From positions 620,001 through 684,000 of the forward strand of contig NZ_QKRA01000001.1 in the NCBI RefSeq assembly GCF_003362755.1: DNA of 64,000 bases. The letters are read 5' to 3'. Numbering within the stretch: position 1 is the first letter of the stretch; each line of letters begins with the position of its first letter. The notes beneath the pieces are model-generated. The model was not told where the DNA came from. It made no database searches and saw nothing but the letters and a program-made list of their open reading frames with translations. The DNA comes from Marinomonas piezotolerans (GTDB taxonomy: Bacteria; Pseudomonadota; Gammaproteobacteria; Pseudomonadales; Marinomonadaceae). Of this stretch, positions 38,471 through 48,600 are shown piece by piece. A program made the translations under genes and the position numbers.

Positions 38471-41274
38471 TATTGGTCTCTCTCTGCATTATAATTGGAT
38501 GACTGCTTAGGCTTAAACAAGCGTAGGCGATTCGCATTCAAAACAACGGTAATCGATGACAATGACATAGCTGCACCCGCTACGACTGGGCTCAATAGCC
38601 AGCCTGTAAAAGGGAATAGCACGCCAGCCGCCAACGGGATGCCTAAAGAGTTATAGCCGAATGCCCCCCATAGGTTTTGCTTAATATTGTTCAACGTTGC
38701 TCGACTGATCGAGATCACCTTGGCAATATTCGCTAAATCGTGTCCGATCAAAGTGATGTCGGCGCTCTCCATGGCAACATCCGTTCCATTCCCCATAGCA
38801 AAACCGACATCCGCTTGCGCCAGTGCTGGCGCATCATTGATGCCGTCTCCCATCATTCCAACAACCTCAGACTTATTTTGGAGCGCTTTAACGTAATCCA
38901 ATTTGTCTTGAGGGCGCATGTTAGCTTGATAGTGATCAATGCCGACAGCTTCGGCAACGGCTTTGGCGGTTGCATCATTATCACCAGTGAGCATGATCAC
39001 TGTAATACCTTCTCGGTGAAGGTAATCTATCGCAGTTTTTGCGCTGGATTTAATTTTATCTTCTATAACGAAGGTCGCTACGAGGTGCTCTGAATTCGCC
39101 AAATATACGATCGAGCCCACGCTATGCTTTGCGTCTTGTGGCAAATCAATCTTGTGATCTTGCATCAGTGCCTCATTACCCAATAAGTACGACACACCGC
39201 CTATGACACCTTTTACACCTTGACCCGTAACGGATTCAAAGTCTTCAACCGTTTGTTTTGGTTCACCATGATCTTGTGCATACGCTAATAATGCTTGGGC
39301 AAGCGGATGGTTTGCCCCCATTTCAAGGCCTTCGACCACACTTTTAATCAACGTTTCCGACTCGTGTTGATTGTCTACAGAAGTAACAACCGGCTTACCT
39401 TCAGTAATCGTTCCTGTCTTATCTAAAATGATGGTGGTGATCTCGCTGGCCTTTTGTAATGCATCGCCATTACGTATCAAGCCACCGTATTCAGCGGCTT
39501 TACCGACCCCAATCATGGTGGAAATGGGTGTTGCTAAACCGAGTGCACAGGGACACGCAATAATCAGTACGGATACTGCTGCAACCAACATGTTGACCGC
39601 AACAGGACTTGGACCAAAGTTAAGCCAAGCTAACGCGGCGACAATCGAAATAATCATGACACTTGGAACGAACACCGAAGACACTTGGTCTGCCAAGCGA
39701 CTAATGGGCGGTTTGGAGTTTTGAGCTTTGCCCACCATGGTAATAATCTGTGCCAGCAGGGTATCTCCACCTACTTTGGTCGCGCGATAGATCAAACTGC
39801 CGTTACCATTGATGGTTCCCGCGGACACTTCATCTCCCTCTCCTTTCTCGATAGGAACAGGCTCGCCCGTCAACATAGATTCGTTAATGGACGAAGCGCC
39901 TTCCGTTACGATGCCATCGACGGGCAGTTTCTCTCCTGATTTGACGCGAATTAGATCATCGATTTGAATGTTTGCGATATCGATCGTCTGTTCATGGCCA
40001 TTTCGAATCACAGTAGCAGACTGAGGACGAAGGTCTAATAGACGTTTAAGTGCCGCACTGGTCTTACCTCGCGCCCGAACTTCCAGCGCTTGCCCCAAAT
40101 TAATGAGGCCCAAAATCATGGTACTCGCTTCGAAATACAAATGACGAGCATTGTTTGGCAACCAATCTGGAGCGAAAACGACGGCCATGGAATACAACCA
40201 AGCCGCTCCAGTCCCCATTGCGATCAAGGTATCCATATTGCTGTGTCGATGTTTAAACGCTCGCCATGCACTTTGATAATAGTGGCGGCCAGAATAAAAC
40301 ATCACCATTGCACTTATGACACCAACGGCTCCCCATATGAGCTGATCCCTCATCGTCGCGACTTGCATTGAGCCGCCTAATAATCCCCATAACATCAAGG
40401 GAACACCCACCATCAGGCCTGCAATCGAAAAGCGAACTTTCTGTTGATATTCTTGTTGTTCTTTTTGTGCGCGCTTTTCTTGGGCCTCAGCTGGATCTTC
40501 GATAACCTCAGCCCCATAACCCGCGTTGGTCACGGCGTTAATCAAATTTTCAAGCGCTGCGCTGCCAGAGATTTGAGCGGTTCGGCTGGCGAAGTTCACT
40601 TCTGCATTGTCTACACCTGAAACCGTATCTAACGCTTGTTGAATCGTGTTGACGCAACCGGCGCAGGTAATGCCTGATAGAGACAACTGGACGCTCTCAC
40701 TTTGCAGCGGTGTATCATTCAATTGTTTTACTTTTTTATCAGGCTCTACGCTCTGTTCGGTAAATTCATCCGAAACACTCTTTGAATTGTCGACATTTTC
40801 GGCTGTCTCTTTTGTCGGTTCGGATTCACCTTGAAATTGATAACCCGCTTCCGTGACAGCTTTCTTGATATCATCCTGCGATAAGGTCGAAGTCACGATC
40901 AGTTGATTATCACTAGGCCATCCAATCACCTCCGCAAATTCATCTAACGCTTCAACCTCGCGGCGCACATTACGAACACACCCTTGGCAGCTCATACCCG
41001 TAACGTGATACGTCCTCGTCGGTATCTGCTCGGCATTCACGGCTCTATTTAACCCCTTGTATTCATAGCCAGCAGAGTGAATGGCCTGTTCGATTTGAGC
41101 TAAGGGTAAATGAGTAATGACTACTAATCGGTCTTCTTTGGGATAGCCAGTTACTTCTACATGTTCGTCTAGGCTTTCAAGTTGCTTACGAACATTCCTC
41201 ACGCAACCTTGGCAGGACATACCCGACACGTAAAGATCTAGGGTTTGCGCATGATTTTGTTCAATAACACTCAT
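38470..41274 (-). CDS. copA: Cu(I)-translocating P1B-type ATPase
   Basis: A 934-residue inner-membrane copper exporter. Three N-terminal metal-binding domains carry CxxC: two near-duplicate MSCQGCVRNVR copies and one more ordinary ITCAGCVNT. Then come the transport membrane helices with CPC (IIACPCALGLATP), the phosphorylation loop DKTGTITEG, and GDGINDAPALAQADVG. The last helices have YN and MSLSS, the Cu(I) signature of P1B-1 ATPases. The ATG at 41274 has GAGGAGA upstream, inside the end of the regulator gene; the longer frame lies within that gene. It is co-transcribed with the MerR regulator before it and coupled to the 30-residue peptide after it. Confidence 0.96.
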   Translation of the reverse strand: MSVIEQNHAQTLDLYVSGMSCQGCVRNVRKQLESLDEHVEVTGYPKEDRLVVITHLPLAQIEQAIHSAGYEYKGLNRAVNAEQIPTRTYHVTGMSCQGCVRNVRREVEALDEFAEVIGWPSDNQLIVTSTLSQDDIKKAVTEAGYQFQGESEPTKETAENVDNSKSVSDEFTEQSVEPDKKVKQLNDTPLQSESVQLSLSGITCAGCVNTIQQALDTVSGVDNAEVNFASRTAQISGSAALENLINAVTNAGYGAEVIEDPAEAQEKRAQKEQQEYQQKVRFSIAGLMVGVPLMLWGLLGGSMQVATMRDQLIWGAVGVISAMVMFYSGRHYYQSAWRAFKHRHSNMDTLIAMGTGAAWLYSMAVVFAPDWLPNNARHLYFEASTMILGLINLGQALEVRARGKTSAALKRLLDLRPQSATVIRNGHEQTIDIANIQIDDLIRVKSGEKLPVDGIVTEGASSINESMLTGEPVPIEKGEGDEVSAGTINGNGSLIYRATKVGGDTLLAQIITMVGKAQNSKPPISRLADQVSSVFVPSVMIISIVAALAWLNFGPSPVAVNMLVAAVSVLIIACPCALGLATPISTMIGVGKAAEYGGLIRNGDALQKASEITTIILDKTGTITEGKPVVTSVDNQHESETLIKSVVEGLEMGANHPLAQALLAYAQDHGEPKQTVEDFESVTGQGVKGVIGGVSYLLGNEALMQDHKIDLPQDAKHSVGSIVYLANSEHLVATFVIEDKIKSSAKTAIDYLHREGITVIMLTGDNDATAKAVAEAVGIDHYQANMRPQDKLDYVKALQNKSEVVGMMGDGINDAPALAQADVGFAMGNGTDVAMESADITLIGHDLANIAKVISISRATLNNIKQNLWGAFGYNSLGIPLAAGVLFPFTGWLLSPVVAGAAMSLSSITVVLNANRLRLFKPKQSSNYNAERDQ

Positions 41275-41275
41275 A

Positions 41276-41710
41276 TTATTTCTCCTCAGAGCATTGCGAC
41301 GCATCTGACGTTTCCCAATCTTCAATTAAGCAACAGATTGAGTGGCCATTTGGAACACCGTCTTCCATCGCTTCCCAAGCAGTCAGTGCGGCCTCCATTT
41401 TGATTAAGTGTGCTTGTAAGTCTGCGATTTTCTTTTGCGTTTCGGGGACTTTTTGACGTAACAAATCCCTGACCATGGGGCATGGTGAATCACCTGAGTC
41501 CGACTGTTCAAATATTTGCGCTATCTGTTTTAAGCTAAATCCCAAAGTGCGGGCTTGTTGGATAAAACGCACGCGCTGCAGTGCCACGTTGTCAAATTCT
41601 TGGTAGCCATTTTGTGCATTACGTTGAGCGTGAATGAGCCCTTGCCGACTATAATGGCGAACCGTTTCTGGCGTTACCTTAGCGGTTTTCGCTAGATCGC
41701 TTACTTTCAT
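41276..41710 (-). CDS. cueR: MerR-family heavy-metal-responsive regulator
   Basis: A 144-residue MerR activator: winged helix MKVSDLAKTAKVTPETVRHYSRQ, then the dimer helix and a metal loop. Cysteines lie at 77, 126, 127 and 140, with a histidine at 123. Copper sensors such as CueR have serine at the first position; a cysteine there is typical of divalent sensors (ZntR, PbrR, CadR). The context, one base ahead of copA, still argues for copper control, so the gene symbol is tentative. The ATG at 41710 is preceded by GGAGGC. The promoter with a stretched 20-base spacer lies just upstream. Confidence 0.82.
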   Translation of the reverse strand: MKVSDLAKTAKVTPETVRHYSRQGLIHAQRNAQNGYQEFDNVALQRVRFIQQARTLGFSLKQIAQIFEQSDSGDSPCPMVRDLLRQKVPETQKKIADLQAHLIKMEAALTAWEAMEDGVPNGHSICCLIEDWETSDASQCSEEK

Positions 41711-41740
41711 CAAAGCCTCCAATCTTTCTATTTTATAATC

Positions 41741-41772
41741 AGCATACAACTTATGTGTTACACATAGGTCAA
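41741..41772 (-). promoter_or_regulatory. MerR-type promoter of the cueR-copA operon
   Basis: On the minus strand, TTGACC (-35) and TATGCT (-10) are separated by 20 bases, longer than the usual 17. The spacer carries the dyad ACYTATGTGT-N-ACACATARGT centred between the elements. This over-long spacer with a central dyad is the mark of promoters activated by MerR proteins. It sits 30 bases upstream of the regulator start codon. The remaining bases up to 41967 hold no convincing gene. Confidence 0.88.
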
Positions 41773-41967
41773 ATCGTGATCGTATTCTTTTCCGTTGTAA
41801 CATGGAACGTCACAAACCAACTTTTAAAAACGTGTTACCCATGGATACTAGATAGACTGGTTGTTCTAACAAGAAGGGAGCTGATGCTGGGGATTTAACG
41901 TGAAATGATAGAGCTTTCAGTATGGTTTATTGATAACGGCACATCGCCAAGTAGACTCCCTATTAAT

Positions 41968-41997
41968 AAGAGGAGCCGACATCGCCGGCTCCTCTTT
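41968..41997 (-). terminator. Terminator after the DUF411 gene
   Basis: AAGAGGAGCCG and CGGCTCCTCTT, 11-base arms with a 7-base loop, right after the DUF411 stop codon. Confidence 0.85.
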
Positions 41998-42001
41998 AAC
42001 A

Positions 42002-42508
42002 CTAAAGTTGATCTTCGGGGTCATTCACACGAGCGTATACGTTTAAAGTACCATCAGTATTTAATTGCATTACCGAATACGGCATGAATTGACCGTTATA
42101 TTCCATTCCTGGTGAGCCTACCGGCATAGCAGGAACGATCAACCCCTTTGCGTCCGCCGGTGGGTTTGCAAGAAAGCGTTCTATATATTTTGCAGGAATG
42201 TGACCTTCAAATATGAAACCTGATGCGGATATAGCAGTATGACAAGAACGCGCATTAGTAGGAATCCCCGATTCATTTTTGATCTGGTTTAGATCTTTAG
42301 GGTGGTGAATTTGTGTCTGATGTCCGTGCATATTCATATGCTCTACCCAGCCCGTACAACAACCACACGTAGGGCTTTTATAGACCTGCAACTCAGAATG
42401 CGTCTTTATCTCTAAATGAGCATTGTTTTCTGCGGCGACAACCGATTTCGGGAAAAGCACAGCCATTGAAAGTATCAGGGTTGGAACGAGAGTAATTAAG
42501 GTCTTCAT
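42002..42508 (-). CDS. DUF411 secreted metal-associated protein
   Basis: A 168-residue protein with a signal peptide (LVPTLILSMAVLFPKSVVAA) and a DUF411 domain. The metal-type motif is YKSPTCGCCTGWVEHM near residue 45, followed by histidines in MHGHQTQIHH, and the family segment SCHTAISASGFIFEGHIP. DUF411 genes are commonly found with copper resistance genes and are thought to bind metal in the periplasm. The ATG at 42508 has GGAG upstream. It is co-transcribed with the Cys/Met/His-rich gene before it. Confidence 0.9.
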   Translation of the reverse strand: MKTLITLVPTLILSMAVLFPKSVVAAENNAHLEIKTHSELQVYKSPTCGCCTGWVEHMNMHGHQTQIHHPKDLNQIKNESGIPTNARSCHTAISASGFIFEGHIPAKYIERFLANPPADAKGLIVPAMPVGSPGMEYNGQFMPYSVMQLNTDGTLNVYARVNDPEDQL

Positions 42509-42535
42509 AGTTTTCTCCAAATAAAAAAAGGGACA

Positions 42536-42877
42536 TTAAGCAATAGACTCATATGCTTTTGGAGGTCGCCTCAAGGACTCAATACGCCTGATAGGCTTGT
42601 TATTAATTAACGGCGCTATATTTTGCAAGAAAGTTGCGTTCGTCTGAACAAAGACCATAGGAGGCACCAAACAATGAACGATGCATGCGCTACATGCAGG
42701 CTCATGCATGGAGACATCGCAACAGTCAGAGGAAGATGCGGATGCCACAAGTACTGACTCTTCCTGCATAGAATGAGGAGACATCGTGTGTGGTTGGCTC
42801 ACTGGCATAACGATGTTGCTCACTATTACAATAAGCGTCAACAGAATATTCAATGCCAATTTATTCCTGACTACCAT
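42536..42877 (-). CDS. Cys/Met/His-rich small membrane or secreted protein
   Basis: A 113-residue protein. Residues about 7-26 are hydrophobic (LALNILLTLIVIVSNIVMPV), then a segment with HTMSPHSMQEE, SSSDCCDVSMHEPACSACIVHC offers many Cys, Met and His ligands. It resembles small metal-locus proteins such as CopL or DUF2946 types, but I cannot assign it firmly. It is the first gene of a two-gene unit with DUF411, next to the copper ATPase operon, so copper or another soft metal is the likely ligand. Confidence 0.68.
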   Translation of the reverse strand: MVVRNKLALNILLTLIVIVSNIVMPVSQPHTMSPHSMQEESVLVASASSSDCCDVSMHEPACSACIVHCLVPPMVFVQTNATFLQNIAPLINNKPIRRIESLRRPPKAYESIA

Positions 42878-42948
42878 GGTAATGCTCGCTCTCCTTTATC
42901 TGTTGATATGACAGGACAACATAAATATAGTTCAATGAGCATGGTCAT

Positions 42949-44040
42949 TTAACTCATTAATGCTGCAGATTTAATACTAACCCAAACTTGAAGACCTGTT
43001 TCTAACTGCAAAGCATGTAACGACATCTGAGTAATTTGAGCCAATATTAGTACACCCTTTAAGTTGACTTGTATCGTTGCAAGAGCCGACTCTGAGGCAG
43101 AGGTGATTTTTGTGATGTGGCCGACATAATTATTCAGTAATGTTGAATCAACGGGTTGTGACAAGCTTAAGCTTACTTGATTTGCTTGGATAAAGAGTTT
43201 CGTTGGTTCACCGACTAAGCGATTGCAATTGGGAATCAAAACATCGCCAAATGTCGTGGTCACTCGACATAGTTTCCATTGTTCTAGCTGCTCAGACACG
43301 CTACCCGATACCGCCGATCCTAAACGGCCAAATTCCGGCGCGGTGATATTTACCCGCTCAAGAACCTCGTTGATATGCCCTTGCGTCTGAACACGACCAT
43401 CCTGTAAGTAGACGACTCTGTCAGAAATACGAGCCGCCTCTTCAATCGAGTGCGTTACGTAGAGAATCGGTATATCTGTTTCGCGGGCCAGCGCTTCAAT
43501 GTAAGGCAAAACCTCTTGCTTACGCTGCGTATCCAATGCCGCTAATGGCTCATCCATCATCAACAAAGCAGGCTTTCTGAAAATTGCACGCGCAATGGCG
43601 ACGCGCTGCCTTTCTCCCCCCGAAAGCTGCTCTGGGCGTCGCTCAAGCAAACCTTCAATGCCTAACAACCCTATTAAGTGAACTTGCTCATCCAGTGAGC
43701 TCTTAGCAACGGAGCGTATCAGGGCGAACTCTAAGTTCTGTTTAACGGTTAAGTGAGGGAATAAACTAGGCTCCTGAAACACATAAGCTAGCGAGCGTTT
43801 ATGTACTGGGAGGGAATACGTTGAAGACTGCCAGCATACGTCACCCACTTGAATATGGCCGCAAGCGGCTTTCTCAAGCCCTGCAATAGATCGTAGCAAG
43901 GTTGTCTTGCCAGAGCCCGACGCCCCCATCAGAACGGTTACACCAGCCAGAGGAGTTTGTATCGACACGTCAAGAGCGAAGTGACCAGCTCGATCTAGCT
44001 TTAAAGCAACGTCAAGCAGCGATTCATGGTTCATTCTCAT
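42949..44040 (-). CDS. modC: Molybdate ABC transporter ATP-binding protein
   Basis: A 363-residue ATPase. Walker A is [11 protein letters not shown], the signature is [14 protein letters not shown], and Walker B is [12 protein letters not shown]. The C-terminal ~100 residues form the TOBE/Mop molybdate-binding domain typical of ModC, which lets cytoplasmic molybdate inhibit import. Its ATG overlaps the modB stop by four bases. It is the last gene of modABC; the window also encodes a molybdenum enzyme (nasA). Confidence 0.95.
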   Translation of the reverse strand: MRMNHESLLDVALKLDRAGHFALDVSIQTPLAGVTVLMGASGSGKTTLLRSIAGLEKAACGHIQVGDVCWQSSTYSLPVHKRSLAYVFQEPSLFPHLTVKQNLEFALIRSVAKSSLDEQVHLIGLLGIEGLLERRPEQLSGGERQRVAIARAIFRKPALLMMDEPLAALDTQRKQEVLPYIEALARETDIPILYVTHSIEEAARISDRVVYLQDGRVQTQGHINEVLERVNITAPEFGRLGSAVSGSVSEQLEQWKLCRVTTTFGDVLIPNCNRLVGEPTKLFIQANQVSLSLSQPVDSTLLNNYVGHITKITSASESALATIQVNLKGVLILAQITQMSLHALQLETGLQVWVSIKSAALMS

Positions 44041-44729
44041 TGCATTGCTCCATGTGGAACATTCCGTTTATGACGTAAACCATATAACAACAGCAAAACT
44101 ATAAACGAAAACGCAAGCATCAATGCCGCTAAGCCATGAGCCTCAACATACTCTAGCGCTTCAACATGGTCATACATCTGTACAGCAATGACGCGTGTTT
44201 CGTTTGGAATGTTACCGCCAATCATCAATACAATACCGAACTCCCCAACAGTATGCGCAAACGTCAGTACGGCAGCGGAAAATATTCCAGGTTTTAGAAG
44301 TGGTAAAGCAACATTGAAGAAACGATCTAGAGGCCCCGCGCCCAACGTTGCAGCGACCTCCATCGGGCGGTCACCTAATTGCTCCACGGCATTCTGAATG
44401 GGATAAACAGCAAACGGCAGAGAGTACACAATGGAAGCAACGACCAACCCCCAGAATGTAAAAGGCAGCAATCCGATGCCCAAAGATTGTGTTAACTGCC
44501 CCACCCAGCCATTGGGGCCCATAGCTAGAAGCAAATAGAACCCCAATACAGTAGGCGGCAAAATAAGAGGAAGAGAGAATAATGCAGCAATCGGCGCCTT
44601 GAACTTGGAAGATGTACGACCTAACCACCATGCGAGTGGCGTAGCGATCACTAGTAATAGTAACGTAACCGTGGACGCTAGTTTTAGCGTGAGCCAAATT
44701 GCTTGCAAGTCTTCTTCTGTCAGATGCAC
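44037..44729 (-). CDS. modB: Molybdate ABC transporter permease
   Basis: A 230-residue inner-membrane permease with five or six helices and the EAA loop [21 protein letters not shown] near residue 150 that docks with Mod[16 protein letters not shown] is a strong ModB signature. It starts ten bases after modA ends. Confidence 0.95.
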   Translation of the reverse strand: MHLTEEDLQAIWLTLKLASTVTLLLLVIATPLAWWLGRTSSKFKAPIAALFSLPLILPPTVLGFYLLLAMGPNGWVGQLTQSLGIGLLPFTFWGLVVASIVYSLPFAVYPIQNAVEQLGDRPMEVAATLGAGPLDRFFNVALPLLKPGIFSAAVLTFAHTVGEFGIVLMIGGNIPNETRVIAVQMYDHVEALEYVEAHGLAALMLAFSFIVLLLLYGLRHKRNVPHGAMQ

Positions 44730-44739
44730 GTAGTGTCCA

Positions 44740-45501
44740 TTACTCTATTTTATAACCATAGGATTGAATGATTTTCTGAGCACTATTAGATCTCAGATAA
44801 TCTAAAAAAGCTTGTGCCGTGGCATTACGTTCAGCGCCTTTCACTATTATCGCATCTTGTTTAATCGGCAGATAAAACTCATCAGGCACAATCCACGCCG
44901 AACCTTGAGTGATTTTATGGTTCTCAGTGATTTGAGACAAGGCGACGAAGCCAATATCAGCGTTTAACGTGTCGACATACTGATACGTCTGAGCAATATT
45001 AACGCCCTTGACCCACTTTGTACGGGTTTTATCTACCAGCTCTAATGTCTCCAGAGTCTGAAGCGCTGCAAGCCCATAAGGTGCTAACTTAGGGTTCGCC
45101 AACGCCAGTCGATTGAAGCTGTCTTCATCCAACACTTTGCCCAGTGGATCTACTTTTTGAGGATCTTTAGACCACAACACCAATTGGCCTTCTGCATAAG
45201 TAAATTGCGTGTCAGCAATCGCCATTCCTTCATCTGCGAGCCGTTTGGGCTTCGCTTGGTCAGCAGACAAAAAGACTTCGTAAGGCGCACCATTTGCAAT
45301 TTGTGCGTAGAACTTGCCAGAAGAGCCAAACGATAATTCAACCTTATTCTGCGTGTCCTGCTCAAAATTCTTAGCAATTTCTTTTATCGGGTGGGTAAAA
45401 TTGGACGCAACGGCAACCTTTATCACCTCCGCTGACACCATAGACGAAGACATAAGCACCACTGAGGCGAAACCGATTTTCAAAGCATTCGCAATCGACA
45501 C
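44740..45501 (-). CDS. modA: Molybdate-binding periplasmic protein
   Basis: A 253-residue periplasmic solute-binding protein. After a signal peptide ([15 protein letters not shown]) the mature protein begins [21 protein letters not shown], and [21 protein letters not shown] is the oxyanion-binding region. The GTG at 45501 is chosen because AAGGAGT lies seven bases upstream; a TTG 27 bases earlier is also in frame but lies before that site. It is the first gene of modABC. No obvious ModE palindrome is seen in its 130-base upstream region. Confidence 0.93.
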   Translation of the reverse strand: MSIANALKIGFASVVLMSSSMVSAEVIKVAVASNFTHPIKEIAKNFEQDTQNKVELSFGSSGKFYAQIANGAPYEVFLSADQAKPKRLADEGMAIADTQFTYAEGQLVLWSKDPQKVDPLGKVLDEDSFNRLALANPKLAPYGLAALQTLETLELVDKTRTKWVKGVNIAQTYQYVDTLNADIGFVALSQITENHKITQGSAWIVPDEFYLPIKQDAIIVKGAERNATAQAFLDYLRSNSAQKIIQSYGYKIE

Positions 45502-45631
45502 GTATTCACTCCTTTTCCAATCTATCAATACTGTCTATTAGCATACTGACCCGTTTTGACGCGCTAAAGCTAAAAATGTCTACCAATCAAGGAAGTTTGT
45601 GAAATAAGAAGTCAGTCTTGCATAAACGAAA

Positions 45632-48600
45632 CTAATGAAAGTCTCTGGAAGGCACCAAGCCATGCCAGTCTTGGGAGCTTTCTTCCGAATTCAGCAAACT
45701 CTGCCAAGCCGCTGTTCTATCAATTAACTGGCCAGCTATGATATGTGTGACATTGTTTTCACGCTCTAAAATACCATGTACCTCTAAAAGCGTCGCACCT
45801 AAATACGCTTGGCGTTGAGCCTTGGCGGTCGCCAACCAAACAACAATGTTACAATTTCCAAATTCGTCTTCTAACGTAATAAACGTCACGCCTGAAGCCG
45901 TACCTGGGCGCTGTCGGCCCGTGACAATTCCCGCTACTCGAACCAAGCTGCCATGATTTAATTGAGCAAGCTCATTAGAAGGCGTGCAACGCCTACAAGC
46001 CCCTCGCTCTCGAATAAGAGACATGAGGTGTCTTCCTAACGTCAGCCCTAATCGTCTAAGTTCTTCTTGAGTTGTTTGAACGGGGGTGGGTGATTCGAAG
46101 CAAACCTCTGAAGAGGATTGATTCAGTTCAAAGGGTAAATGCGTCGGCAATTGGTGCCCAAGCATCTGCCACCTAACTTGATGTCGATTACCTGCCAGTG
46201 TTTCAAAAGCTCCAGCGGATGCTAATGCTTCGCGCTCTGAAGTGTTAATGGATACTCTGTCTAAAAAGTCATGGATACTCTCAAAGGGTCGATTCGAACG
46301 CGCATTCAGGAGTAACTGCACCGCTTGCTTACTCAAGCCATTCACGAGACGAAACCCTATCCGCAACATCCCATTACCTCCTTGAGAATGATCCACTATG
46401 TGATCCCAGAAGCTTGCATTGACACAGACAGGCAACACGGTTCCAGCGTGACGCTGAAGGTCTTGAATCAACTGTGACGGAGAATAAAAACCCATCGGGT
46501 AACTGTTTTGCAAGGCACAACAAAAAATGACCGGCTCATGGCATTTTAACCAAGCGGAAAAATACACCAGCAGTGCAAAGCTGGCCGCATGGGATTCTGG
46601 AAAACCATACTCGCCAAACCCACGAATTTGCAGACAAAGTCGATCTGCAAACTCATTAGAGTACCCTCGCTCAAGCATGCCCGCTTTTAACTTCTCTTCA
46701 AATGGCTTTAACTGCCCTGTTCGCTTCCAAGCCCCCATAGCTCGACGTAATTGATCCGCTTCACCTGAGCTAAATCCTCCGGCCACCATTGCCAGTTTAA
46801 TAACTTGTTCTTGAAAGATGGGGACCCCAAGCGTTCTCTCTAATACCCGTTTTACCTCTGCACTTGGGTAGCTCACCAAGGTCGGGTCACTACGCCGTTG
46901 GAGATAAGGATGCACCATCCCGCCTTGAATAGGCCCAGGTCTGACAATAGCGACCTGTACGACTAAATCATAAAAACAAGTAGGTTTAAGTCTCGGTAGC
47001 ATACTCATTTGCGCCCGAGACTCCACTTGGAACACACCAACACTGTCCCCGTTTTGCAACATGGCATACGTCTCAGCATCCTCTCTTGGAATGCATTCAA
47101 GAGTCCAAGCTTGTCCAGTTTTTTCACAGAGCATGCTCATCGATCGTTTTATTGCTGATAACATCCCTAATGCCAAGACGTCAATTTTCAAGAGCCCTAA
47201 GCTTTCCAAGTCATTTTTATCCCACTGAATGATGGTTCTGCCTTCCATCGCAGCGTTTTCAGTGGGAACTAGCTCATCGACCCGCTCGCTGGCGATCACG
47301 AAGCCTCCTACGTGTTGGGATAGATGACGGGGGAAATCGAGTATCTCCGCAGTCAAGTCAACAAACATAGAGTAGATTACGCTGTTATCAGGCCCCAATT
47401 TTCTTAACTGCTTCAGCCAATGAACCTCTTGATCTCGACGATCCAACTGCTGTATTAATCGAGACAAGTAATGCTCGTCGTAACCCAATGCTTTACCCAC
47501 ATCTTTGATCGCGCTTTTAGCTCGGTAGCGAATAACGGTAGCCGCCAATGCAGCCCGCTCGCGGCCATACCTTTGGTAAATATACTGGATAACCTCTTCT
47601 CGTCGATGGTGTTCGAAATCGACATCAATATCAGGCGGCTCATTGCGCTCTTTAGACAAAAAGCGTTCAAACAGTAAGTTGCCATTTTCAGGATTCACTT
47701 CCGTAATATGTAAACAGAAACAAATGGCAGAATTCGCCGCCGAGCCCCGCCCTTGGCATAAAATATCGCGCGAACGAGCGAACTTAACCAAATCCCAAAC
47801 CGTTAGGAAGTAATGCTCATACCGTAAATGTGCAATGATATCTAACTCATGTTGAATTTGTTGTAAGATGAAAGGCGGTATGCCATTAGGGTAACGCTTA
47901 TTCGCTCCCTCATTAATTGCCTTGATAAGATAATCATGCGCCGTCCACCCTTCTGGCACCAAATCTTTTGGGTACTCATAACGCAACTCCGACATAGAAA
48001 AGTTGCATCGATTGGCAATCACCACACTTTGATCTAAATATTCTTTTTTATATAAGCTCATTAGTTTATTCGGTGAACGCAGGTGACTTTCCCCATTACT
48101 CGCCTGACGCCCTGCTAATTGCTCTACACTGGTTCGAAGCTTAATCGCCGTCAAAACATCCCGTAGTGGCTGCCGCGCTGGAACATGCATATCAACGCTT
48201 CCTACGGCCACGATGGGAATTCCCTGCCAGTGCCTGATATCTTCTATGTATGTTTGTATCACCCTGTCATCCGCCATTAGCGGGCGCTGTAAGCCAAGCC
48301 AGATGCGGTTTGCAAAAGCACGTTTGAAGCGTTGAAACAAAGGCAAGAAGACTTGATCAGAGTCGTTTGCGCAAACTTTTCTCGAAGGGATGACAATACT
48401 TAAACAGTGCTTAATTGAACTGAGCACGTCATCGGGTTGTATGAGATAAGAGCCTTTGGGTGCCTGACGCCGAGCAGTAGAGATTAATAAAGAGAGCTCT
48501 TTATAGGCCGCGATATTCGGCACCAACAACACCAGCGTAAAGGTATCAAAGCGAAACTCACTGCCGACAATCAGTGGGAAATCGGTTTGTTTGGATGCGG

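Noticed and set aside
41905..42087. 60-residue plus-strand frame between the cueR promoter and the DUF411 gene
   Set aside because: It runs through the DUF411 terminator and into that gene's antisense strand, and has no family likeness.
44371..44697. 108-residue frame inside modB
   Set aside because: Shadow of modB; Cys/Tyr-rich composition unlike a real protein of this genome.
45502..45631. ModE operator ahead of modA
   Set aside because: No convincing ModE-type dyad; only weak direct repeats containing CAGTAT.
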